This document shows, in pieces, positions 56,623-64,000 of a stretch of 64,000 nucleotides of DNA. The stretch is from contig NZ_JBNHEP010000094.1 of the NCBI RefSeq assembly GCF_050015995.1, positions 1 to 64,000 on the forward strand. Reading direction: 5' to 3'. Source of the stretch: Trichodesmium sp050015995 (GTDB lineage: Bacteria; Cyanobacteriota; Cyanobacteriia; Cyanobacteriales; Microcoleaceae). Both the position numbers and the translations under genes were made by a program. The notes beneath the pieces were generated by a model that searched no databases, was not told where the DNA came from, and saw only the letters and a list, made by a program, of their open reading frames with translations. Numbering within the stretch: the first letter of the stretch is position 1; each line of letters begins with the position of its first letter.

Positions 56623-57528
56623 TTAACTTGTTAATAACTCTATCAAGTCCTCAGTTATCGGACAAGCTGTTTCCCTTTCAAAATGAAGAAACATCGGACT
56701 AAAATTTGCCTCAAGAAAAATATATTCTCCATTAGGTTTAAATCTCCAATCAATACCAGTCCATTTCAAACCAAATGCTTTGGTAATAGCTAAACATTGT
56801 CTTTTTATATCCTCTGGTGTTTCTAAATAGATTAATTTTGCTCGTTTATCTTCCCTAAAATCTAAGGAACTACTCCGAATTTCAGCAGAATAAACTTTTT
56901 CTCCAATAACATAACTACGAATATTAGTACCGGGAATATATTCTTGGATAGTTACAGGAGAAACACTTAAAGCTAAATTCATTCGATTGATTTCTAGATG
57001 TTCTTTCGTTAAAAGCTGAGTATGAGAACCACCATAAACAGGTTTAAAAATTACATCCAGATAAGATTGAGAGAAATTGATAATTTCCTGAGCATCATTA
57101 GTAACTAATGTAGCTGGAATAGTTACACCTATTTTTTTCGCTAAACTTAATTGTAATGGTTTCTCCTTATGAAATTCATAAGCTTCCCAACCATTCACCC
57201 ATTTCTCTGGTTGAGACTGCATAAAAGAGCGTAACAAACCAGTTGCATCATTAACTGCTATTGTCTGCTGATATGAATCATTTAATTGAGGAACATTTAC
57301 TCCAGAAAAAGTCCGCCAAAAAATTTTATTTATATCTGCTAAATCCCATTTTCTGCCATCTGGAAATGTTAAACATCCTGTATGAGTAATAGGTTGCCAA
57401 GAGATTTTTAATTTAGTCGGAAATAAACGAGTATCTAAATAATCAACTGTTATTCCTTTTGCGGTCAGACATTGTTTGAGGTGAGCAGCATGAATATCTT
57501 CATCACTACCCAGAATTAAAATTTTCAT
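56623..57528 (-). CDS. ATP-grasp peptide ligase of graspetide (MvdC/D-like) type
   Basis: 301 aa. RimK/MvdD-type ATP-grasp: N-terminal domain MKILILGSDEDIHAAHLKQC, the ATP-binding lysine loop LDVIFKPVYGGSH (Lys-162), EYIPGTNIRSYVIG (195-208), and the metal-binding GIDWRFKPNGEYIFLEANFS in two halves (258-277; Glu-273, Asn-275). The family forms omega-ester or omega-amide links between Asp/Glu carboxylates and Thr/Ser/Lys side chains of ribosomal peptides. About 1.66 kb upstream on the same strand is a protein with repeated Thr-Thr...Glu-Glu cores, an ideal substrate. Short relatives also act on glutathione-like peptides, so the assignment leans on context. No clear Shine-Dalgarno before the ATG; no transporter gene adjacent. 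Confidence 0.88.
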   Translation of the reverse strand: MKILILGSDEDIHAAHLKQCLTAKGITVDYLDTRLFPTKLKISWQPITHTGCLTFPDGRKWDLADINKIFWRTFSGVNVPQLNDSYQQTIAVNDATGLLRSFMQSQPEKWVNGWEAYEFHKEKPLQLSLAKKIGVTIPATLVTNDAQEIINFSQSYLDVIFKPVYGGSHTQLLTKEHLEINRMNLALSVSPVTIQEYIPGTNIRSYVIGEKVYSAEIRSSSLDFREDKRAKLIYLETPEDIKRQCLAITKAFGLKWTGIDWRFKPNGEYIFLEANFSPMFLHFERETACPITEDLIELLTS

Positions 57529-59192
57529 AAGTTAATCAAATGCAATTTTTCTAAATAGACATCTTCAGAAATTATATAAGTATTATCCCAAACTCCTGTA
57601 GAGATTTTGCACAAGTTATAGTATTTAAGTTTAAATATGAAACTATTTGTTACATATCTATTGTTTGAAATAATCCTCGAAAATTAGTATCACTAAAAGT
57701 TATCATATCAAATGTGCAAAATAATTCTACTTATTAATCTCTCCATTTTCCTATCTCCATATCAATTATCGGTAGCAAATATTAACCTATTCCATATCAT
57801 ATCTTACAATCTTACTTTAAACTTTTAACTTTTGACTTCAGTGAAACGATATTACTTACAGCGGATTCCAGGTTGATGAGGTACAGTGACACTAAATTTT
57901 TAAATAGTTTTTGAAGTATAGAATAAAGTTTTCATGTCTTTAATCAAATCTACTAGAATCACTGTACCACACTTACATGGAATAGGCTGTAAATTACCTT
58001 TGTTAGTCATCCTAAAAATATTTTTTCCTGCTGTTCGTAAAAATCTCTTATACTAAACAGGATTTAGTAAGACCACAAATGAGTAGGTATAGTGTAACCA
58101 GTACTAATCTGTTAATTTTTTAATTTCATCCGTCATAGAGTTGAGAAGACAACATCTTTTTTCTAGAACCATTTCCAGTTGCTCAATTGTTTCAAAATTA
58201 AACTAATCCCCATAATCTCTCAGCAGGCTGTAATTCAGGTTTGGAAAGCCAAGCTTGAAGAATTTAAGCAATTAGAGCAGTTAGGAAAAATTGATTTATA
58301 TTACTTAGATGCAGTGGGGTTTAGTATGATTCCTTAGGTTCCTTATGGCTGGCAAGATATCGGAGAGTACTCAAGGATTCATAGTCCCCATAATCGTCAC
58401 CTTCTCAATGTTTGAGGAATCATGAATCCCCAGAATTATCTGGAAAGTTATGTTTCAACTCAGACAATTAATTCTGATGTAATTATACCAAATTCAAAAA
58501 GTAAGGCTATTCACCTTACCTCCTGACTACTGACTACTGACTACTGACTACTCCAAACCTAAGTAGCTCAAGTTTAGAAAATTGGTATTATTTCTAGTAT
58601 ATATGGTTTTTTCCTACTATAAATAAACCCACAGTGATTGTTGTATATCGATCATCTATTTATACAAGTGATGGGATTTTTGATAAATTTGAAGAGTGGT
58701 CGGAACTACAAATTACTATATTTAGTATGAAAATCTTATTTCTTTCCCTTTGCCTACTTATACAAAAAATTTATTATTTTTCATCATATTTCTAATACCA
58801 AATTCAAACAAGATAGTTAAATAGAGTTACAGTAAAATCCTCTGGAAAAACTATTACACCACTTTTTGAATTGATGAACTAAAAAGTTTTATATCATGTT
58901 CTGATAATTAGGTATAAATAAACTTTAAGTTTGTAGTTTAGCTTTAATGCTCCAAATATGTCTCTGGCACTAAAGCGCAACTACGAAGTCCTATTATAAG
59001 TATTTTACTAAACATGATATTAGAGTTTTAGAGAACAAGGAACAGGAAACAGAAAGTAATATTAAAACTGTACCTTATTATCTGCTAAAACTGCTGTAAG
59101 ATATTTGCACTCCTCCTAATACCTAATAACTACCCAACAATACAATGTTGCTACATTGGATGAAATTAGTATCATTAATTCTCCTCAATTAA
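57529..59192. other. Spacer between precursor and ATP-grasp genes
   Basis: About 1.66 kb with no intact gene. It contains the IS630-type transposase relic (58225-58760), a heptamer array CTGACTA (58521-58553) and a third copy of the TCATGT...ACATGA repeat (about 58892-59022). A transporter or protease normally expected beside graspetide genes is not here. Confidence 0.6.
58225..58760 (+). pseudogene. IS630-family transposase relic
   Basis: Readable text: VWKAKLEEFKQLEQLGKIDL, YYLDAVGFSMIP, stop, VPYGWQDIGEYSRIHSPHNR, LESYVSTQTINSDV, and after a repeat insertion PTVIVVYRSSIYTSDGIFDK then FEEWSEL. This is the IS630 DDE domain, broken by stops and an inserted heptamer repeat. The C-terminal third is absent. 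It is inactive. Confidence 0.85.
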
Positions 59193-60320
59193 TTAGAGAA
59201 AATTAATCCTCAAATTATCTAGAGATTGCACCTGTTCTATAATTGCAATTAAATCTCCTGATAGAGTAGATATATTAACCGAGTTATTAAGAATTTCAAC
59301 ACTATAATCATCCATAGTTCCTGGTAACTGAATTTGGTCAAAAGCAACATCAAAGTTTTTAATTACAGCAAAGTCTAAATTTCCAAAGCCAAGATAAAAA
59401 GGTACTCCTTCAGAAGAACCAAGTATAAATTTGTCTGCTGTGTTGACTTCTGAACTACCAATTAATATATCAATTTCTCCCACACCTAAATTATTAGGAA
59501 TTATTCGATCATTGATTACATCATATCCCAAAGTATTAACACCAACAATTCTGGTATTGTTGCCAAAAGCAGTAATAATATCATTGCCATTAGTACCTGT
59601 GAAAAATCCTATACGTTGAATTTCAAATTCTCCAAACTGAACGTAATGTTCTAAACCAGAATTCAATTCTCCTCTATTGATAGCAACATTAACGCTAGGA
59701 TAAGATTGCCGATAAATCTCTTCATTGAAATCTCCACCTTCTTCTCCTAATGCAAGAGTAGTCACCCCACCTTCTTCTCCTATTGCAAGAGTTGTTGCTA
59801 TTCCTTCTTCTGTTCCTACTTGAGTGATAATCCTATCATCAGTAATAATAGGAGAACCACCTTCTTCTCCCAATGTCTCAGTTGTAGCACCATCACCACC
59901 TTCTTCTCCCACTGCGAGAGTGGTAGGTGTGGGTACAGGAGCAAAACCACCTTCTTCCCCTATTGCTTGAGTAGTTCCTACTCCTGGAGGTAAAGCTATT
60001 GGAGTAATCCCAGCTTCTGCTCCCAACGTTGCAGTTGTTGGTACAGGTGAATTACCGCCTTCTTCTTCCGTTGCTACAGTTGTGGGTATAGGTTCACTCA
60101 AACCACCTTCTTCCCCTATTGCAAGAGTTGTTGCTATGGGGTCGCCACCACTTTCTGAATTATCAAAAGCTTCAGTTGTATTACCACCCTCTTCTCCTAA
60201 TGCAAGAGTAGTTATAGGTACAGTGGAGTTATTAGGAAGAGGATTTCGTTCAACTTGACTTGTTTGTAGAGATTTCAGCAGTTCCGGAGTTGATTTTCCA
60301 AAAGGATGATTTTGTGTCAT
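59193..60320 (-). CDS. Probable graspetide precursor: 11 TTxAxGEEGG-type cores fused to a C-terminal secreted-type domain
   Basis: 375 aa. Leader 1-36 (MTQNHPFGKSTPELLKSLQT...). Core region 37-196 (DNA 59733-60212) with about eleven units. Canonical TT-x-A/T-x-GEEGG units lie at 37-46, 64-73, 116-125, 133-142, 146-155, 176-185 and 187-196; degenerate ones at 48-59, 80-89, 95-104 and 166-173. Paired Thr and Glu residues are the ester-forming set in graspetides. Residues ~197-375 are a separate domain: FNEEIYRQSYPSVNVAINRG and LEHYVQFGEFE (a motif common in cyanobacterial secreted calcium-binding proteins), then GTNGNDIITAFGNN (RTX-like nonapeptide text). GGGAGAAAATATG gives a clear ribosome-binding site. 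No cysteines at all. Precursor identity is inferred from repeats plus the nearby ATP-grasp gene. Confidence 0.85.
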   Translation of the reverse strand: MTQNHPFGKSTPELLKSLQTSQVERNPLPNNSTVPITTLALGEEGGNTTEAFDNSESGGDPIATTLAIGEEGGLSEPIPTTVATEEEGGNSPVPTTATLGAEAGITPIALPPGVGTTQAIGEEGGFAPVPTPTTLAVGEEGGDGATTETLGEEGGSPIITDDRIITQVGTEEGIATTLAIGEEGGVTTLALGEEGGDFNEEIYRQSYPSVNVAINRGELNSGLEHYVQFGEFEIQRIGFFTGTNGNDIITAFGNNTRIVGVNTLGYDVINDRIIPNNLGVGEIDILIGSSEVNTADKFILGSSEGVPFYLGFGNLDFAVIKNFDVAFDQIQLPGTMDDYSVEILNNSVNISTLSGDLIAIIEQVQSLDNLRINFL

Positions 60321-60418
60321 ATTTTCTCCCAGTTCAACTTTATACTTAATATGGAAAATAACGAAGATATTACAATCTTCCCTGACTTCCCAGGATAATC
60401 TAGTAAATATTAATATAG

Positions 60419-61180
60419 ATGACTAAACTACCCAATGACATAAATGAGGCGATCGCCCAAGCAATGGAAGCGACTAAAGCAGCTCTTCAAGATGGTTATA
60501 CTAGACTCCAAATTGAGATAGTTGTTCCAGAGATTGAACTTCAAGCTCAATCTCTGGCAAAAGAATTTATTCCTGCTTTACTTGAAACAACTACTCAGCT
60601 CAAAGTCTTTTTTCCCGACACCGGAGCAGCAGCTTTAGCTAGACGAGATTGGCAAGATGTGACATTTAAAATAGAAGATATTGGCACAAGTAGGTCTCCA
60701 GTTGATACAAAAGTTGAACCCGAAGACCAATGTTTTTTATTAATAGCACCTTCTGCTGTAGAAGTGGCCCAAGCTGAAAAATTATCCAATCTGGCTGGCG
60801 ATCGCCCAGTTGTGATGTTAATCCCCAGATTAGAAGATGTCTCTATCGTGGGAATTGGTTATGCAGCACGTCAACTCCGGGAAAGATTTATCAAAACTCT
60901 TGAATCTTGCTACTATATCAGGTCTTTTGGTGAGGGGGCCTTATATCGTTGTTATCCTTCTCCTTGGCAAGTTTGGCTTGAAGAAAATGGCCAGTATAAA
61001 TTAATTGCTGAACAACCGGAGAAACCAGTGGGAGATCAACTAGATATGATTTTAGCTGAAGCTACTGGTACAGCTAAAATAGATAACTCTAGTTCATCCT
61101 CTGAGACAATAACTGCTCCGCCAAAACGGAAAGGATTACTAAGCGAAATTCAAAAATTCCTGCGTGCTTTAAGTAACTAA
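60419..61180 (+). CDS. DUF1995 family protein
   Basis: 253 aa. DUF1995 spans most of the protein, from LPNDINEAIAQAMEATKAAL to the conserved RCYPSPWQVWLEENGQYKLI at about 180-199. The family occurs in cyanobacteria and chloroplasts (LPA3/LOW PSII ACCUMULATION-like in plants), with a suggested role in photosystem assembly or regulation. The middle has VVMLIPRLEDVSIVGIGYAA. No membrane helix. It is divergent from the graspetide precursor gene with 98 bp between the starts, a shared promoter zone. The C-terminal tail is Ser/Lys rich. Confidence 0.9.
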   Translation: MTKLPNDINEAIAQAMEATKAALQDGYTRLQIEIVVPEIELQAQSLAKEFIPALLETTTQLKVFFPDTGAAALARRDWQDVTFKIEDIGTSRSPVDTKVEPEDQCFLLIAPSAVEVAQAEKLSNLAGDRPVVMLIPRLEDVSIVGIGYAARQLRERFIKTLESCYYIRSFGEGALYRCYPSPWQVWLEENGQYKLIAEQPEKPVGDQLDMILAEATGTAKIDNSSSSSETITAPPKRKGLLSEIQKFLRALSN

Positions 61181-61225
61181 GTGTTAATACTGAATGTATT
61201 GAAGGTATTTTTAATCTGAAAATTA

Positions 61226-61299
61226 CCGACCTAAATTTATTCAGGGTAAAATTTCTATAGAATTAGTTAAATTCTAATAACCCTGAAAATTAGGGTCGG
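61226..61299. terminator. Long imperfect hairpin after the DUF1995 gene
   Basis: CCGACCTAAATTTATTCAGG on the left pairs with CCCTGAAAATTAGGGTCGG on the right, with a ~30-nt AT-rich loop. It lies 45 bp after the DUF1995 stop and would form a stable transcript end. It lacks a clean T-tract, so a small repeat or MITE origin is equally possible. Confidence 0.55.
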
Positions 61300-61460
61300 T
61301 TAACCTCAGAAATTATATGGTAAAATATACAAATTAAGTTTAATATTGGGTGCTTGAATTAAAAAAATTTAATTAAATTTTGATGAAATTGTCACAAAGT
61401 TAAGATTTGTTCCTTGAGTACAAAGTTAAAGTGTGGTAGTAAAAATTATCAGCAGCAACA

Positions 61461-62267
61461 ATGAACACCAGACGAATTATTATTGGAGACATACATGGGC
61501 ATTATGATGGCTTAATGGCTTTGTTAGAGGCGATCGCTCCTGGCAGAGATGATATGGTATATTTTCTAGGAGACTTAATTGATAGAGGTCCGAAAAGTTC
61601 TCAAGTAGTAGCATTTGTCAGAAATAGCCCCTATCAGTGTATCTTGGGGAACCACGAACACATGATGATTAAAGCTCTCTCAGATACAGAAGTAAAGCAT
61701 GAAGCATGGCAAAGTTGGTATCATAGTGGTGGTATTGAAACTGTGGAAAGTTATCGAGAGACAGGAATTATGCCTTATGATGATTTAGAGTGGATGCGAT
61801 CGCTACCTCTATATCTAGACTTAGAAGATATTTGGTTAGTTCATGCAGGGATAAATCCCAAACTACCTATTCAAAGGCAAGCACACCATGAATGTTGTTG
61901 GATTCGCCATGAATTTCATTCTGTGGACAAACCCTATTTTTCTGATAAATTAATTATTATAGGTCATACTATAACTTTTACTTTCGATGATGTTGAGCCG
62001 GGAGAATTAGTTTGTGGAGCAGGTTGGCTGGATATTGATACCAGTGCATATCATCCTCGAAGTGGGTGGCTCACAGGATTAGATGTTGATAATAATATTA
62101 TTTATCAGGTTAATGTTAATAATAATCAAACTAGGAAACTTCCCTTAGATCAACTTGTAAAACCTTATAAACCTAGGCGAAAATTAAGAGAAAAAATGCA
62201 AGAGCGTTTCTCTATGAGAAAAAATAACCAAGAACACCTTAAAGTAAATAATTATCAGCGATCGTAG
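61461..62267 (+). CDS. Calcineurin-like metallophosphoesterase (PrpA/ApaH-like)
   Basis: 268 aa. Metal-binding motifs in order: IIGDIHGHYDGLMALLE (GDxHG), VYFLGDLIDRGPKS (GDxxDRG), ILGNHEHMMIK (GNHE), LVHAGINP and a late GHT (IIIGHTITFTFDD). This is the set of bacterial protein-serine/threonine or bis(5'-nucleosyl)-tetraphosphate phosphatases. The ~40-residue basic C-terminal tail (KPYKPRRKLREKMQERF) is an addition. Cytoplasmic. Substrate not determinable; most cyanobacterial members are annotated as serine/threonine protein phosphatase. Confidence 0.92.
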   Translation: MNTRRIIIGDIHGHYDGLMALLEAIAPGRDDMVYFLGDLIDRGPKSSQVVAFVRNSPYQCILGNHEHMMIKALSDTEVKHEAWQSWYHSGGIETVESYRETGIMPYDDLEWMRSLPLYLDLEDIWLVHAGINPKLPIQRQAHHECCWIRHEFHSVDKPYFSDKLIIIGHTITFTFDDVEPGELVCGAGWLDIDTSAYHPRSGWLTGLDVDNNIIYQVNVNNNQTRKLPLDQLVKPYKPRRKLREKMQERFSMRKNNQEHLKVNNYQRS

Positions 62268-62729
62268 CAATTTTTATCTATAAATATTTGATTTATGAAA
62301 AAAATATTTGGGAATTACGGGAATGGGAAATAGCCAACAGAGATAAGATTCAATAATGGATAATGGATAATGGATAATGGATAATTGATAATTACTTTTC
62401 CCTAAAAGGAAGAGGATTGAATAAAAGGAAAATTTTTTCTTGTTTCTCCTTTAAAGGAGAGGCTTTCAACATTAATTATTCAGTAAAATAAATCAAAATT
62501 CAAAATTTTAAAGTAAGAAAAAAAGGAAGGATTTAAGCCGCGGAAATTTTTTAAGAATATATCCAGTAAGGTCTGTTTTGATTGTAAGTAGCAAATGCGA
62601 TAACTGTATAACAGGATTTCATCTAAAACCATAAATATATGTATTTCCCGAGAGTAGAAAACTACTGTATTATCACTTTCCTTATTTATTCCTGCTTATC
62701 TGGTAGTTTATAGTTGAGATTAATGGTGA
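62268..62729. other. Intergenic with heptamer AATGGAT repeat
   Basis: A tandem AATGGAT array runs at 62354-62385. AAAGGAGAGGCTTTCAAC at about 62453 recalls window bases 50-68 (AAAGGAGAGGCTTTAAAC). No gene seen. Confidence 0.5.
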
Positions 62730-63425
62730 ATGGAACTAGAAGAAAAACAACAATTAATTACTTACTTAAGTCAATTTGTTACTATAGCACGTCGGGAAAA
62801 AATTTTATCAGTTTTGCAGCAAAGAACCCGCCACATAACTGTCATTTTAGAAGATATTTATCAACCCCATAATGCTAGTGCTGTGCTGAGAAGTTGTGAC
62901 AGTTTTGGCGTACAAGATGTACATATTGTAGAGAATAAAAATATTTTTACAATTACTCAGGGTGTTACTATTGGTTCAGATCGTTGGTTAACATTATATC
63001 GTTATAATCAACGAGATATAAATAATACAGAGGAATGTTTAAAGAAACTAAAAAGTGAGGATTATATAATAGCAGCAACAACTCTCCATAAAGAACAGAT
63101 AACTATTGAACAATTATCTGTCAAGAAAAAAGTAGCGTTAATGTTTGGTTCAGAAATTAATGGGTTATCAGAATATGCTCACAACAATGCAGATGTATCA
63201 GTAAAAATTCCGATGGTGGGATTTAGTGAAAGTTTTAATATTTCTGTTAGTGCTGCTCTATGTTTATATGATGTAATGAACCGCCTCAAAAAGGAGCATA
63301 ATAATTGGGAATTAAGCAATACAGAAAAATTAGATTTGGAATTAGATTGGTTGCGAAAATCGATTAAAGCTGGGGAACTTATTGAGAAGAAATTTTTCAG
63401 AGATATTTATCAAGTTGAAAATTAA
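62730..63425 (+). CDS. trmH: tRNA (guanosine-2'-O-)-methyltransferase (SpoU/TrmH family)
   Basis: 231 aa. SPOUT fold with the three SpoU motifs: motif 1 LEDIYQPHNASAVLRSCDSFG (two halves, ~45-65), motif 2 KVALMFGSEINGLSEYAHNN (~133-152) and motif 3 VSVKIPMVGFSESFNISVSA (~155-175, with the catalytic Ser-Phe-Asn-x-Ser). The arginine in AVLRSCDSFG matches the catalytic Arg of TrmH, which 2'-O-methylates G18 of tRNAs. Length agrees with cyanobacterial and E. coli TrmH. The start lies a few bases after GGTGA. Monocistronic. Confidence 0.92.
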   Translation: MELEEKQQLITYLSQFVTIARREKILSVLQQRTRHITVILEDIYQPHNASAVLRSCDSFGVQDVHIVENKNIFTITQGVTIGSDRWLTLYRYNQRDINNTEECLKKLKSEDYIIAATTLHKEQITIEQLSVKKKVALMFGSEINGLSEYAHNNADVSVKIPMVGFSESFNISVSAALCLYDVMNRLKKEHNNWELSNTEKLDLELDWLRKSIKAGELIEKKFFRDIYQVEN

Positions 63426-63885
63426 AATAGAGAGTAAGCATTCAGCTATCAGCTATGAGTTACAGCAGGTTCTGAGGTTATGGCACTTAGAAATACAGTT
63501 AATTACAGCAGGCAGAGGATAGGGAAATAAGAGCATTTTTTTACCTTTTTTTCCCATATATTTTCTGACTATCCTGAATTCTGTGCCAAAAGCACCCACA
63601 TATACTCAAGATACCAAATGGGTTCTATGTGTAAAAAGATTTCCTGAATAAAACTGAATAAAACTGAATTTTTCTGTCTTGATTTTTTCAGCAACTGAAC
63701 AAAACTGAATTTTTCTGAACTTTCCTGAATAAAAATCTACGACATTTGTTGTATATATACGCCAAAATACTTAGCTAAAAGTCATAATTTTTTAGACAAA
63801 TTTATTTTTTTAGTTACTGAAAAATATCTGTATTTCAGAACTAGACTTGATTATCAGTAAATTTATTTTTTTTGCCAATCTCAAA

Positions 63886-63936
63886 AAAAGTTCAGTTTTA
63901 TTCAGGTGGAAAATTCCTGAATAAAACTGAACTTTT
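63886..63936. repeat. Perfect 21-bp inverted repeat in a GAATAAAACTGAA repeat zone
   Basis: AAAAGTTCAGTTTTATTCAG followed by G on the left arm (63886-63906) pairs exactly with the arm at 63916-63936 across a 9-base loop TGGAAAATT. Further copies of CTGAATAAAACTGAATTTTT lie at about 63650-63730. No convincing gene from 63426 to the window end. It may be the end of an element that continues beyond the window. Confidence 0.75.
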
Positions 63937-64000
63937 CTGTATTGTTTTTTCCGGAAATTGCTGCGATAGTAGTTTGAACAACGGAAAGACAAAAACATCT

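Noticed and set aside
59193..60320. Precursor read simply as an RTX/calcium-binding repeat protein
   Set aside because: The N-terminal repeats are TTxAxGEEGG, not the GGxGxDxUx nonapeptide, and an ATP-grasp gene lies downstream; only the C-terminal part resembles secreted calcium-binding proteins.
63810..63998. 62-codon minus-strand ORF at the window end
   Set aside because: It is a translation of the GAATAAAACTGAA inverted-repeat zone.

Overview
The window looks like chromosome of a filamentous, non-heterocystous cyanobacterium. Evidence for this: a CpcL-type phycobilisome linker, IsiA/Pcb chlorophyll-binding antenna genes, several protein families largely confined to cyanobacteria (DUF1400, DUF1995, DUF4058, an NblB-like HEAT-repeat protein), GCGATCGC (HIP1) sites scattered throughout, and AT-rich DNA. 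By my tally only about 58% is coding. Long spacers are packed with heptamer tandem repeats, miniature inverted-repeat elements and transposon relics. This recalls the sparse genomes of marine Oscillatoriales such as Trichodesmium and Okeania, but I cannot fix the genus.

Layout. 0.7-6.4 kb (minus): an antenna locus with three IsiA-type proteins, one carrying a PsaL-like C-terminal domain, followed by membrane-anchored CpcL. 7.2-8.9 kb: nadB. 10.5-17.9 kb (minus): a co-directional run of a dimethylglycine-N-methyltransferase-like enzyme, NADAR protein, quinone oxidoreductase, sulfotransferase, gamma-butyrobetaine-hydroxylase-like dioxygenase, DUF4058 protein, isochorismatase-type hydrolase and SDR. 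18-20.3 kb: a graveyard of TnpB and MITE relics. 20.7-31.9 kb: a secreted GHL10 glycosidase and two DUF1400 hydrolases, one fused to an amino-acid-binding-protein domain. 31.9-35.5 kb: broken PAS/EAL sequence, then a PP2C phosphatase preceded by a truncated copy of its own sensor. 35.7-42.4 kb: ordinary cyanobacterial genes (HEAT/NblB-like, CBS, 2Fe-2S thioredoxin-like ferredoxin, alpha/beta hydrolase, anti-sigma-factor kinase).

43.3-52.0 kb (plus): a second betaine-like locus with two methyltransferases (the first split by a 1360-bp IS701-like element, the second with a lost start and a nonsense codon), an aspartate 1-decarboxylase-like protein, a ureidoglycolate-lyase-like protein, two tandem gamma-butyrobetaine-hydroxylase-like dioxygenases and an EamA exporter. 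Together they suggest production and hydroxylation of an N-methylated amino acid such as beta-alanine betaine (inference). 52.3-53.7 kb: asnS. 54.2-56.3 kb: a decayed trypsin/TPR gene and a Uma2 pseudogene.

56.6-60.3 kb (minus) is the most exciting part: a probable graspetide (omega-ester/omega-amide RiPP) locus. A 375-residue precursor has a short leader, about eleven TTxAxGEEGG-type core repeats and a large C-terminal calcium-binding/secreted-type domain. Downstream is an ATP-grasp ligase of the MvdD/RimK kind. The window closes with a DUF1995 protein, a metallophosphoesterase and TrmH.

A recurrent theme is small repeats reshaping genes. They supply start codons (three genes begin inside the same AACTGAAATGAC repeat), replace a C-terminus (sulfotransferase), add 37 in-frame codons (TPR protein) and break several genes outright.
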